Below are positions 17,073 through 25,453 of a stretch of 56,436 nucleotides of DNA, one piece after another. The position numbers were made by a program, and so were the translations under genes. The first letter of the stretch is position 1. Each line of letters starts with the position of its first letter. The notes under the pieces are model-generated. The model ran no database searches. It was not told the origin of the DNA and was given only the letters and a program-made list of their open reading frames with translations. Origin of the DNA: Streptomyces antarcticus (GTDB lineage: Bacteria > Actinomycetota > Actinomycetes > Streptomycetales > Streptomycetaceae); contig NZ_JAPNLM010000037.1 of assembly GCF_026627255.1 (NCBI RefSeq), forward strand, positions 1-56,436, read 5' to 3'.

Positions 17073-17357
17073 CTACTTGTCCTTGCCGCCCTTGTCCTTG
17101 TCCCCGCCGGCGCCCATGGACTCGTAGATCTCCTTGCACATGGGGCAGACCGGGTACTTCTTCGGGTCGCGGCCCGGCACCCACACCTTGCCGCAGAGCG
17201 CGACGACGGGGGTGCCCCCGAGCGCGCTCTCCATGATCTTGTCCTTCTGGACGTAGTGGGCGAAGCGCTCGTGGTCGCCGTCACCGTGCGACACCTGCGG
17301 CGTCGGCTCTACGAGGGTCCCCGTGCCAGTCCCGCGCTCGGGCTCAAGAGTGCTCAT
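17073..17357 (-). CDS. DUF3039 family protein
   Basis: A 94-residue protein from ATG 17357. It has the two Cys sites VVALCGKVW and YPVCPMCKEIYE, which suggest a small zinc-binding fold, and a Lys/Asp-rich tail. Conserved HYVQKDKIMESALGG fits the actinobacterial DUF3039 family of unknown function. The frame is open further upstream, but the ATG removes a low-complexity stretch and matches the expected family size. It is followed by a hairpin terminator. As far as I recall it sits next to yqgE/murA in other Streptomyces genomes. Confidence 0.9.
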   Translation of the reverse strand: MSTLEPERGTGTGTLVEPTPQVSHGDGDHERFAHYVQKDKIMESALGGTPVVALCGKVWVPGRDPKKYPVCPMCKEIYESMGAGGDKDKGGKDK

Positions 17358-17386
17358 GGAACCCAGAGTACCGACCCCCGCCCGGG

Positions 17387-17947
17387 TCAGTTCAGCGACG
17401 GGTCGTCCGGATACGTGGCGACCATCGCGAGGTCGCCGCGCTGGCGGCGCAGCACCGCCCGCCAGAGGCGTTCCGGGTCGGGGAACGCCACGTCGCCGGG
17501 CTCCGACTCCACCACGTACCAGGCGCCGTCGCCGAGCTCGCCCTCCAGCTGTCCGGGCCCCCATCCGGAGTAGCCGGCGAAGATGCGCAGGCTCCCGAGG
17601 GCCGCGGCCAGCAGCTCCGGCGGGGCCTCCAGGTCCACGAGCCCGATCGCCCCGTGCACCCGGCGCCAGCCGAGGGGGCCCTCCTCGCCCGGGATGACCG
17701 CGACGCCCAGCGCCGAGTCCAGTCCCACGGGTCCGCCCTGGAAGACCACGCCGGGCTCGCCGGCCAGTGGCGCCCAGGGCAGCAGGACGTCACCGACCCC
17801 CACGGGGGTCGGCCGGTTGAGGACGACGCCGAGCGAGCCCTGCTCGTCGTGGTCGAGCAGCAGCACCACGGCGCGGTCGAAATTCGGGTCCGCGAGGGCG
17901 GGGGTGGCAACGAGCAACCGCCCTGTGAGGGAGGACACCTCGGTCAT
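17387..17947 (-). CDS. YqgE/AlgH family protein
   Basis: A 186-residue protein from ATG 17947 with the YqgE/AlgH signatures GRLLVATPALADPNFDRAV, LDHDEQGSLGVVLNRPTP, VFQGGPV and FAGYSGWGPGQLEGEL. The fold is known from structures, but the molecular function is not established (AlgH was linked to alginate regulation in Pseudomonas). Full length for the family. It ends 29 bp before the DUF3039 start and may be co-transcribed with it. It is divergent from murA, with 262 bp between the two starts. Confidence 0.95.
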   Translation of the reverse strand: MTEVSSLTGRLLVATPALADPNFDRAVVLLLDHDEQGSLGVVLNRPTPVGVGDVLLPWAPLAGEPGVVFQGGPVGLDSALGVAVIPGEEGPLGWRRVHGAIGLVDLEAPPELLAAALGSLRIFAGYSGWGPGQLEGELGDGAWYVVESEPGDVAFPDPERLWRAVLRRQRGDLAMVATYPDDPSLN

Positions 17948-18209
17948 GCCGCCATGATCTCGCACATTCGTCCTTCCGGGGGATCGGACGGCGAGATCGA
18001 ATCCCGCGCAGCTCAGGACGCACGCCGGAGGCGGGGGACACCCGTCGGCGGAGCGGGCGGAACGCGACGCTCCGCCATGGGGTGGATACGGAGGGTGTTG
18101 TACCGAATTCATGACAGTCCTACGGCCGCGTCAGCCCTACGAACAAAGGGGTGGTGACCCTTACTCTTCTCACTGGCCCCCTGCCCACCCCTCCCGGAAC
18201 GCGAGATTC

Positions 18210-19553
18210 ATGACCGGCATCAGTGACGATGTACTGCTTGTCCACGGCGGCACCCCGCTCGAGGGCGAGATCCGTGTCCGCGGTGCGAAGAACCTCGTGC
18301 CCAAGGCCATGGTCGCCGCTCTGCTCGGCAGCGGACCCAGCCGGCTGCGCAACGTTCCCGACATCCGTGACGTGCGCGTCGTGCGCGGGCTGCTCCAGCT
18401 CCACGGGGTGACGGTCCGCCCCGGCGAGGAGCCGGGCGAGCTGGTGCTCGACCCGACCCACGTCGAGAGCGCGAACGTCGCCGACATCGACGCCCACGCG
18501 GGCTCGTCGCGCATCCCGATCCTCTTCTGCGGCCCCCTGCTGCACCGCCTCGGCCACGCCTTCATCCCGGGCCTGGGCGGCTGCGACATCGGCGGGCGGC
18601 CGATCGACTTCCACTTCGACGTGCTCCGCCAGTTCGGCGCGACGATCGAGAAGCGCGAGGGCGGTCAGTACCTGGAGGCCCCCCAGCGCCTGCGCGGCAC
18701 CAAGATCCGCCTGCCCTACCCGTCGGTCGGCTCGACCGAGCAGGTGCTGCTGACGGCCGTGCTGGCCGAGGGCGTCACCGAGCTGAGCAACGCCGCGGTG
18801 GAGCCGGAGATCGAGGACCTCATCTGCGTACTGCAGAAGATGGGCGCGATCATCTCCGTCGACACCGACCGGACCATCCGGATCACCGGCGTGGACAGTC
18901 TCGGCGGCTACAACCACAAGGCCCTCCCGGACCGCCTGGAAGCCGCCTCCTGGGCCTCCGCGGCGCTGGCGACCGGCGGCAACATCTACGTGCGCGGCGC
19001 CCAGCAGCGTTCGATGATGACGTTCCTGAACACCTACCGCCGTGTCGGCGGGGCGTTCGAGATCGACGACGAGGGCATCCGCTTCTGGCACCCGGGCGGC
19101 CCGTTGAAGGCCATCGCGCTGGAGACGGACGTGCACCCCGGTTTCCAGACCGACTGGCAGCAGCCGCTCGTCGTGGCCCTGACGCAGGCCTCCGGCCTCT
19201 CCATCGTCCACGAGACGGTCTACGAGTCCCGGCTCGGTTTCACCTCGGCGCTCAACCAGATGGGTGCTCACATCCAGCTGTACCGCGAGTGCCTGGGCGG
19301 CTCGGCCTGCCGCTTCGGCCAGCGCAACTTCCTGCACTCGGCGGTCGTCTCCGGCCCCACCAAGCTGCAGGGCGCCGACCTGGTCATCCCCGACCTGCGC
19401 GGCGGGTTCTCGTACCTGATCGCGGCGCTGGCGGCGGAGGGCACCTCCCGGGTCCACGGCATCGACCTGATCAACCGCGGCTACGAGAACTTCATGGAGA
19501 AGCTCGTGGAGCTCGGCGCGAAGGTCGAGCTGCCCGGCGGCGACCTCGTCTGA
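18210..19553 (+). CDS. murA: UDP-N-acetylglucosamine 1-carboxyvinyltransferase
   Basis: A 447-residue EPSP-synthase-fold enzyme that transfers enolpyruvate from PEP to UDP-GlcNAc, the first committed step of peptidoglycan synthesis, in the cytoplasm. Visible landmarks are GAKNLVPK (Lys contacting substrate), the PEP/fosfomycin-reactive Cys125 in PGLGGCDIGGRPID, and FSYLIAALAAEG near the end. ATG 18210 (MTGISDD) gives the usual Streptomyces length; the frame stays open to a GTG-type start at 18111 but that adds 33 unlikely residues. The fosfomycin-sensitive Cys is retained. A strong hairpin follows the stop. Confidence 0.97.
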   Translation: MTGISDDVLLVHGGTPLEGEIRVRGAKNLVPKAMVAALLGSGPSRLRNVPDIRDVRVVRGLLQLHGVTVRPGEEPGELVLDPTHVESANVADIDAHAGSSRIPILFCGPLLHRLGHAFIPGLGGCDIGGRPIDFHFDVLRQFGATIEKREGGQYLEAPQRLRGTKIRLPYPSVGSTEQVLLTAVLAEGVTELSNAAVEPEIEDLICVLQKMGAIISVDTDRTIRITGVDSLGGYNHKALPDRLEAASWASAALATGGNIYVRGAQQRSMMTFLNTYRRVGGAFEIDDEGIRFWHPGGPLKAIALETDVHPGFQTDWQQPLVVALTQASGLSIVHETVYESRLGFTSALNQMGAHIQLYRECLGGSACRFGQRNFLHSAVVSGPTKLQGADLVIPDLRGGFSYLIAALAAEGTSRVHGIDLINRGYENFMEKLVELGAKVELPGGDLV

Positions 19554-19570
19554 GCCGTCCCACCGGCCCC

Positions 19571-19610
19571 GAAGGCCCCCCGGACCCCGCAAGGGGGCCG
19601 GGGGGCCTTC
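19571..19610 (+). terminator. Terminator of murA
   Basis: GAAGGCCCCCCGG (19571-19583) is perfectly complementary to CCGGGGGGCCTTC (19598-19610), a 13-bp stem beginning 18 bp after the murA stop. Confidence 0.8.
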
Positions 19611-19694
19611 CCGTGGCCCCTCCACGGGCCCGCACGGCCCTCAACGGCCCCTGACCGGCGGGGAGGACCCGGAGCGGCGGTACGGCCCCGCACG

Positions 19695-19738
19695 CGCCGA
19701 AGGGCGGCCACCCCGTACGGGGTGGCCGCCCTTCGGCG
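19695..19738. terminator. Convergent terminator between murA and hup
   Basis: A perfect 20-bp stem (19695-19714 with 19719-19738) around a GTAC loop. It is placed 57 bp downstream of the hup stop on the minus strand and after the murA hairpin on the plus strand, so it can insulate both convergent genes. Confidence 0.8.
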
Positions 19739-19794
19739 TTCCTGCGTCACGCTGCCGTCCCGGGGGCCGGTGCGGCCCTCGGCACAAGGGCGGA

Positions 19795-20076
19795 CTACTT
19801 GCCCTTGGCGGCTTCCTTGAGCTTGGAGCCCGCGGAGACCTTCACGCTGTAGCCGGCCGGGATCTGGATGGGGTCGCCGGTCTGCGGGTTGCGCGCGGTG
19901 CGAGCGGCACGGTGGGTGCGCTCGAAGGTCAGGAAGCCGGGGATGGTGACCTTCTCGTCGCCCTTGGCGACGATCTCGCCGACGGTCTCGGCGAGCGCGG
20001 CCAGAACGGCGTCGGCGTCCTTGCGGGTCACCTCGGCGCGCTCGGACAGAGCGGCCACCAGCTCACTGCGGTTCAT
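19795..20076 (-). CDS. hup: HU-family nucleoid protein
   Basis: A 93-residue DNA-bending protein of the HU/IHF fold. MNRSELVAALSERAEVTRKD is the N-terminal helix pair, TIPGFLTFERTHRAART the b-arm with the GF-T/G-x-F core, and RNPQTGDPIQIPAGYSVKV contains the intercalating proline arm (R-N-P-x-T-G). It ends with a short Lys tail (KLKEAAKGK), so it is the short HupA-like form rather than the Streptomyces form with a long Lys/Ala-rich tail (HupS). ATG 20076 is preceded by CGGGAG. It binds DNA as a dimer in the nucleoid. Convergent with murA; a perfect 19-bp palindrome lies 83 bp upstream. Confidence 0.96.
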   Translation of the reverse strand: MNRSELVAALSERAEVTRKDADAVLAALAETVGEIVAKGDEKVTIPGFLTFERTHRAARTARNPQTGDPIQIPAGYSVKVSAGSKLKEAAKGK

Positions 20077-20407
20077 GTTGTACTCCCGTGTTCAACTTGC
20101 CTTAGAGGCGTGAGATCGAAGCCGATGCTGCCAGGGCCCTCGGACAGTCCCCGGACCCGGGTCTGAACGTCAGACCCTCTCGCCCGGTTACGCATCCTGC
20201 CCCCACCAGCGGCGGGAAAGCCAATCCGGCACCCGCCGGGGTCACACGAAAAGCGCCACAGTCACGCGGCGGTGACGCTCCGTCCGCCTTCGGTGGATGC
20301 GGACCGCGGACCGCACGGGCATCCCCGCAACCCTAGAGGCGGCCCGGCGGGCCCGCATCTCGCGACGCGCCGGGATCAGGAGGGCGTGAGGGCGCTCACA
20401 ACGGCCG
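20077..20407. other. 331-bp gap upstream of hup
   Basis: No gene is visible. It holds a perfect inverted repeat GGGTCTGA-ACG-TCAGACCC at 20159-20177 and, on the minus strand, a TAGGGT -10-like hexamer at 20335-20330. Either may belong to the hup promoter region. A small GTGAG/CTCAC hairpin at about 20385-20398 follows the malic enzyme gene. Confidence 0.5.
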
Positions 20408-21811
20408 TCAGGCCCCCGAGGCGGCCTTGCGGACGGCTCCGGCGACCGCGCCGGCGACCTTGTCGTTGAACACCGACGGGATGATGTAGTTCGCGTTCAG
20501 CTCGTCCTCGCCGACGACGTCCGCCAGCGCGGCGGCCGCGGCCAGCATCATGTCCGTGTTCACGGTGCGGGACTGAGCGTCCAGCAGACCGCGGAAGACA
20601 CCCGGGAAGACCAGCACGTTGTTGATCTGGTTCGGGAAGTCGGAGCGGCCGGTGGCCACGACGGCGGCGGTCTGGCGGGCGATCGCCGGGTCCACCTCGG
20701 GGTCCGGGTTCGCGAGCGCGAACACGATGGCGCCCTCGGCCATGGCCGCCACGTCGTCGCCGGAGAGCACGTTCGGGGCCGAGACGCCGATGAAGACGTC
20801 GGCGCCGACCACGGCCTCCTTCAAGGTGCCCGTGTAGCCCTCGGGGTTGGTGTTGTCGGCGATCCAGCGCAGCGGGGAGTCGGCGGCCGCGTCGACGAGG
20901 TCGGGGCGGCCCGCGTGCACGACGCCGTGGATGTCGGCGCTCACCGCGTTCTTCACACCCGCCGCGAGCAGCAGTTTCAGGATGGCTGTACCGGCCGCGC
21001 CGGCGCCCGACATGACGACCTTGACGTCCCCGACGGCCTTGCCCACCACGCGCAGTGCGTTGGTGAGGGCTGCGAGGACCACGATCGCGGTGCCGTGCTG
21101 GTCGTCGTGGAAGACGGGGATGTCGAGGGCCTCGCGCAGCCGTGCCTCGATCTCGAAGCAGCGCGGCGCGGAGATGTCCTCGAGGTTGATGCCGGCGAAG
21201 CCCGGGGCGATCGCCTTGACGATCGCGACGATCTCGTCGGTGTCCTGGGTGTCGAGGCAGATCGGCCACGCGTCGATGCCGGCGAAGCGCTTGAAGAGGG
21301 CGGCCTTGCCCTCCATGACGGGCAGCGCGGCCATCGGGCCGATGTTGCCGAGGCCCAGTACGGCGGAGCCGTCCGTCACGACTGCGACGGAGTTGCGCTT
21401 GATGGTCAGGCGGCGCGCGTCCTCGGGGTTCTCGGCGATGGCCATGCACACGCGGGCCACGCCCGGGGTGTAGATCATCGAGAGGTCGTCGCGGTTGCGG
21501 ATGGGGTGCTTGGACGCCATCTCGATCTTGCCGCCGAGGTGCATCAGGAAGGTCCGGTCGGAGACCTTGCCGAGGCTCACGCCCTCGATGCCGCGCAGCT
21601 TCTCGACGATCTCGTCGGCGTGCGCGGTGGAGGTCGCGGCGATGGTGACGTCGATCCGGAGCTTCTCGTGACCGGAGGCGGTCACATCGAGGCCGGTGAC
21701 CGAGCCGCCGGAGGACTCCACGGCGGTGGTGAGCTGGGAGACCGCGGTACCGCTCGCGGGCACTTCCAGGCGGACCGTCATCGAATACGAGACGCTGGGC
21801 GCCGTTGCCAT
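20408..21811 (-). CDS. Malic enzyme with N-terminal ACT-like domain
   Basis: A 467-residue malate oxidoreductase (decarboxylating), converting malate to pyruvate with NAD(P)+ reduction in the cytoplasm. Residues ~8-90 (SMTVRLEVPASG...) resemble an ACT-type regulatory domain. The malic N-terminal domain carries SMIYTPGVARV and VTDGSAVLGLGNIGP. Metal and substrate residues lie in INLEDISAPRCFEIE and VFHDDQHGTAIV, and the Rossmann domain has VVMSGAGAAGTAI. The ATG at 21811 has GAGGA about 10 bases upstream; a longer in-frame reading is low-complexity. The coenzyme cannot be decided safely; I recall that the S. coelicolor gene at this position is the NAD-type enzyme. Confidence 0.93.
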   Translation of the reverse strand: MATAPSVSYSMTVRLEVPASGTAVSQLTTAVESSGGSVTGLDVTASGHEKLRIDVTIAATSTAHADEIVEKLRGIEGVSLGKVSDRTFLMHLGGKIEMASKHPIRNRDDLSMIYTPGVARVCMAIAENPEDARRLTIKRNSVAVVTDGSAVLGLGNIGPMAALPVMEGKAALFKRFAGIDAWPICLDTQDTDEIVAIVKAIAPGFAGINLEDISAPRCFEIEARLREALDIPVFHDDQHGTAIVVLAALTNALRVVGKAVGDVKVVMSGAGAAGTAILKLLLAAGVKNAVSADIHGVVHAGRPDLVDAAADSPLRWIADNTNPEGYTGTLKEAVVGADVFIGVSAPNVLSGDDVAAMAEGAIVFALANPDPEVDPAIARQTAAVVATGRSDFPNQINNVLVFPGVFRGLLDAQSRTVNTDMMLAAAAALADVVGEDELNANYIIPSVFNDKVAGAVAGAVRKAASGA

Positions 21812-22000
21812 GGCCGTGTTCCTCTTCTGTCCCTGGTTTTCGCTGTACACACAGAGCCCCGCGCACGGCAGGCGTGGCAGGACCTGTTGTCCGATCGTCC
21901 CACCTACCAGCCGGTACAAGGTAACCAGCTACAAATTCCGGAAAGACACTTCCACCATACGAGAGAGTTGGGGCGCGCGGAATGGTGGGTTGATACAAAA

Positions 22001-22039
22001 CAGGTCCGCGCCCCCCACGGAGTGGAGGGCGCGGACCTG
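22001..22039 (-). terminator. Intrinsic terminator (helD or sRNA)
   Basis: CAGGTCCGCGCCC (22001-22013) pairs perfectly with GGGCGCGGACCTG (22027-22039). Read on the minus strand, the stem is followed at once by TTTTGTATC, a rare canonical U-tract for this genome. Confidence 0.8.
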
Positions 22040-22182
22040 GTGTGACGAGCCACTTCGGACACTGCCGAGAGCTGTCGGGTACTGCTGACGTGTATGACAC
22101 CGACCCGCCATGCTCGCCTCGCGGCAAGTGGTCGCTCTAAGCGACGAAGGTTGGGCCCGGGGGCTTGGATCGAGTCGGTGCC
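22001..22182 (-). ncRNA. Candidate small RNA upstream of malic enzyme
   Basis: On the minus strand a TAGCCT -10-like hexamer (22194-22189) is followed by about 180 nt of GC-rich, hairpin-forming sequence, including GTCGCT-TAG-AGCGAC at 22131-22145, and ends in the canonical terminator at 22001-22039. The frame through it (an 89-residue reading) shows no protein features. The layout fits an independent sRNA or the long 3' end of helD mRNA. The -35 match is poor. Confidence 0.3.
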
Positions 22183-22286
22183 GTAACCAGGCTAACAAAG
22201 GATCGCCGGAAGTGATCCCCCTCCCGGGGGCGGATTTCGGACACCACGCTCCCGGCTGCCGACCATCCGGCCGTACGGCCCGGCGG

Positions 22287-24593
22287 CTACGGCAGCAGCA
22301 GCTCCGGGACCCCGTCCGCGCCGGGCCGGTCGCGCTCCGCCGAGACCACCGTGAGCTGCTGGGTCGCGCGCGTCAGCGCCACGTAGAGCACCCGCAGGCC
22401 CGCCGGGGACTCGTCCGCGATCTCCGCCGGGGAGACCACCACCGTGGCGTCGTACTCCAGCCCCTTGGCCTCCAGGCTGCCCAGCGCGACCGCCCGCCCG
22501 CCGAGCTCCGCGAGCCAGCCCGCGGCCTCCGCGCGCCGGTCCATGGCCACGACCACGCCGACCGTGCCGTCGACCTGCTCCAGCAGCCGCCGCGTCTCCT
22601 CCCGCACCGCGGCCCCCAGGTCTCCCCCGGCGGCCGTGAAGCGGGGCTCCAGGCCCGTGGAGCGCACCGCGGTCGGCGGCTCCATGCCCGGCATCGCCAG
22701 GCGCAGCACCCGGGAGGCCACCTCGGCGACCTCGGCCGGGTTGCGGTAGTTCACGGTGAGGGTGAACCGGCGGCGAGGACGGCTGCCCAGGGCCTCGTCG
22801 CGGGCGGCGGCCGCCTCCTCCGGATCGGTCCAGGACGACTGCGCCGGGTCGCCGACCACCGTCCAGGTCCCCACCCGGCCGCGGCGGCCCACCATCCGCC
22901 ACTGCATCGGCGTCAGGTCCTGGGCCTCGTCCACGATGACGTGCGCGTACTCGGTGCGCTCCGCCGCGAGCCGCTCGGCCCGCTCCCACTGGGTCTCCTC
23001 GCGGGTCGGCATCAGCTCCTCCAGCCCGCTGAGCTGGTCCAGCGGGTCCATCTCCCGCTTGCGCCTGGGCCGGGCGGGCGCGCCGATGAGCAGCTGGAGC
23101 TCGTCCAGCAGGGCCACGTCGTGCACCGACAGGGGGCCCTTGCCGTCGGGGCCGGCCCGGCGCAGCGAGCGGGCCAGCTGGCGGGTCTCGCGCGGGCTCA
23201 GGTCCCGGCGCGACCAGCGGCCGAGCCGTCGCTCGTCGGCCATCGAGGCGAGGACCGCGCGCGGGGTCAGCTCGGGCCACCAGGCGCCCAGGAAGCCGAT
23301 GAAGGCGTCCTCGGTGGAGACGTCCTCGTCGAAGGCGGAGCGCAGCTCGGCGGCCAGCTCCGGGTCGCTGTGCCGGCCGGACCCGCCGGACTTCGCGTAC
23401 AGCGCGTCGAGCAGCAGCTTGCGGGCGCGCGGGCGCAGCAGGTTGACGGGCGCGGTGCCGCTGAGCACGTTCTGCCGGATGCGGTCGAGTTCGGCGGACT
23501 CCAGTTCCTGGCGGCGCCCGAAGGCCACCACGCGCAGCCGGTCGGGCGCGTTCCCGAGCTCCAGGGCTCCCCGTACGGCCTTGCGCAGCACCGTGAGCAT
23601 CCGCGAGGAGCCCTTGATCCGGGCCGTGGCCGGATCGTCGTACGTGGTCGCCTCGGCGCCGTCGACCAGCGAGCCGAGCGCCCGGATGGCGACCTGGCCC
23701 TCCTCGCCGAGGGAGGGCAGGACGCCCTCGGTGTACGCGACGAGCAGCGGCGTCGGGGAGACGATCAGGATGCCGCCGGAGTAGCGGCGCCGGTCCTGGT
23801 AGAGCAGGTAGGCGGCGCGATGCAGGGCGACGGCGGTCTTGCCGGTGCCCGGCCCGCCCGCGACCTCGGCCACGGACGCGGCGGGCGCCCGGATGACCAG
23901 GTCCTGTTCGGCCTGGATGGAGGAGACGATGTCCCGCATCGAGTGCGTGCGGGCCCGCCCGAGGGCGGCCATCAGGGCGCCGTCGCCGATGGCGGGCAGC
24001 TCCCGGCCGTCCAGGGAGGCGGTGACCTCCGGGCGCATCAGGTCGTCCTCCACGCCCAGCACCTTGCGGCCCTTGGAGCGGATGACGCGCCGGCGCACGA
24101 CGCGGCCGGGCTCCTTGGGCGTGGAGCGGTAGAACGGCGCGGCGGCCGGCGCGCGCCAGTCGATGACCAGCGGCGCGTAGTCGGAGTCCAGGACCCCGAT
24201 CCGGCCGATGTGCAGCGTCTCGGCGATGTCGGCCGTGAGGTCCTCGCGGATCGCGTCGTCGGCCGGCTCGACCGAGGTGAACGCGCCGTCCGGCCCGCGC
24301 TCCCCGTCCTTGCCGAGGACCATGTCGATGCGTCCGAAGAGGAAGTCCTCGAACTCGTTGTTGAGCCGGTTGAGGTGGATTCCGGCCCGGAAGACCTGGG
24401 CGTCGCGCTCGGCGAGGGCGCCGGGCGTCCCCACCTGGCCCCGCTTCGCGGCGTCGTTCATCAGGAACTCGGCCTCGTGGATCTTCTCTTCAAGGCGTCG
24501 GTACACCTGGTCGAGATGCGTCTGCTCGACCCCGATCTCCCGATCGCGGACGGAATCCGCCGTGCTGTCGACAGCGGCATTCTGCGCGGCCAC
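22287..24593 (-). CDS. helD: HelD-like RNA polymerase-associated helicase
   Basis: A 768-residue superfamily 1 ATPase of the HelD type. An N-terminal coiled-coil (EIGVEQTHLDQVYRRLEEKI...) precedes APLVIDWRAPAAAPFYRS, a hallmark of HelD. Walker A is GGPGTGKTAVALHR, Walker B VIVDEAQDLTP, and motif VI VLYVALTRATQQLTVV. HelD binds RNA polymerase, inserts arms into its channels and releases stalled or inhibited polymerase; actinobacterial members are associated with rifamycin tolerance. The GTG at 24593 is preferred because AAGGGGG lies 8 bases upstream; a TTG at 24629 gives 12 more residues. Single gene with a terminator-bearing 3' region. Confidence 0.9.
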   Translation of the reverse strand: MAAQNAAVDSTADSVRDREIGVEQTHLDQVYRRLEEKIHEAEFLMNDAAKRGQVGTPGALAERDAQVFRAGIHLNRLNNEFEDFLFGRIDMVLGKDGERGPDGAFTSVEPADDAIREDLTADIAETLHIGRIGVLDSDYAPLVIDWRAPAAAPFYRSTPKEPGRVVRRRVIRSKGRKVLGVEDDLMRPEVTASLDGRELPAIGDGALMAALGRARTHSMRDIVSSIQAEQDLVIRAPAASVAEVAGGPGTGKTAVALHRAAYLLYQDRRRYSGGILIVSPTPLLVAYTEGVLPSLGEEGQVAIRALGSLVDGAEATTYDDPATARIKGSSRMLTVLRKAVRGALELGNAPDRLRVVAFGRRQELESAELDRIRQNVLSGTAPVNLLRPRARKLLLDALYAKSGGSGRHSDPELAAELRSAFDEDVSTEDAFIGFLGAWWPELTPRAVLASMADERRLGRWSRRDLSPRETRQLARSLRRAGPDGKGPLSVHDVALLDELQLLIGAPARPRRKREMDPLDQLSGLEELMPTREETQWERAERLAAERTEYAHVIVDEAQDLTPMQWRMVGRRGRVGTWTVVGDPAQSSWTDPEEAAAARDEALGSRPRRRFTLTVNYRNPAEVAEVASRVLRLAMPGMEPPTAVRSTGLEPRFTAAGGDLGAAVREETRRLLEQVDGTVGVVVAMDRRAEAAGWLAELGGRAVALGSLEAKGLEYDATVVVSPAEIADESPAGLRVLYVALTRATQQLTVVSAERDRPGADGVPELLLP

Positions 24594-24696
24594 CAAGGCC
24601 CCCTTCTGATGTGCATGGGCGACCGTCAACCGTACGCGAATCCGCGGCCTGTCCGCATGCCCGTTCCGGAACCGGTCTCGCGGGCTGGTACGCGGC

Positions 24697-25353
24697 CTAC
24701 CGCGGCCCGGCCGCCAGGACCCGCCGACGGTGCCGGGCGACGCGCTCGCGGTTGCCGCACAGCTCGCTGGAACACCAGCGGCGCCGGTGGCCGCGGGAAG
24801 TGTCCAGGTAGACCCGGGTGCAGCCGTCGCCCTCGCAGGTCCGCAGCAGCGCCAGGTCGCCGGGGTCGGTCAGCAGCTCGACGGCGTCCCGGGCGACGGC
24901 GGCGAGCAGCGCGCCGCATCCGACGCCCCCGCACAACTCCCGTACGAGGTGCCCTTCCTGGTCCCGTACCGCGCACAGGCCCGGGGGTGGTCCGGCGGCC
25001 AGCGCGTTGACCCGGGCGAGGGCCTGCGCCGTTCCGGGGGGCGGGGCGGTGGCCTGCGCCGGGGCGGTGGCCTGCGCCGGGGCGGTGGGCGGCGCCGGGG
25101 CGGTGGGCGGCGCCGGGGCGGTGGGCGGCGCGCCCGCCGCGGCGGGCTCCGCCCGTACGAGGACCTCCACGTCGCCGCGCAGGGCGCGGAAGGCGGCCAC
25201 CCAGTCGGGCCCCACCCGGGCGAGCGGCGTCCGGTCGGGCACGAGGCCGGCCCCGGCGAGCCACAACCGCAGGTCGTCGCCGTCCGCGAGCCCCTCGTGG
25301 GGGGCGCACGTGGCCACCAGGTCGAGGCAGAGCCTCCCGGAGTCGAACCACAT
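24697..25353 (-). CDS. CGNR zinc-finger (ABATE-type) regulator
   Basis: About 218 residues. The N-terminal ABATE-type domain (DSGRLCLDLVATC, LRLWLAGAGLV) is followed by the C-terminal CGNR zinc finger, with C-x4-C in TCEGDGCTRVYLD and RWCSSELCGNRERVARHR. CGNR proteins are presumed DNA-binding stress regulators. Between the domains is a low-complexity insert of PPTAPA/AQATAP repeats encoded by an 18-bp tandem repeat (about 25037-25135). The start is ATG 25353 with GGTGA five bases upstream, or GTG 25362. Target unknown. Confidence 0.85.
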   Translation of the reverse strand: MWFDSGRLCLDLVATCAPHEGLADGDDLRLWLAGAGLVPDRTPLARVGPDWVAAFRALRGDVEVLVRAEPAAAGAPPTAPAPPTAPAPPTAPAQATAPAQATAPPPGTAQALARVNALAAGPPPGLCAVRDQEGHLVRELCGGVGCGALLAAVARDAVELLTDPGDLALLRTCEGDGCTRVYLDTSRGHRRRWCSSELCGNRERVARHRRRVLAAGPR

Positions 25354-25453
25354 GCCCGTCACCGCCTCGCCCGCCGCGGCCCGGCCGCCGTCGCTCCTCC
25401 CAGAGTGCCCGCGGGCGGCGCACGGCGGAAGCCCCCGGGCGGCCCGGACCGGT

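Larger units (their letters stand above)
21812..22286. other. 475-bp gap: malic enzyme 5' region, terminator and possible sRNA
   Basis: No protein gene is supported. It contains the malic enzyme 5' region, a strong minus-strand terminator (22001-22039) and a structured stretch (22040-22185) considered separately as a possible small RNA. Confidence 0.5.

Noticed and set aside
21929..22198. 89-codon minus-strand frame upstream of the malic enzyme
   Set aside because: Runs through a canonical terminator and shows no protein-like composition.
22110..25010. Plus-strand 966-codon frame opposite helD
   Set aside because: Shadow of helD and the CGNR gene.
24984..25135. 18-bp GGGCGGTGG-type repeats as a CRISPR-like array
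   Set aside because: No spacers; it is an in-frame PPTAPA coding repeat inside the CGNR protein.
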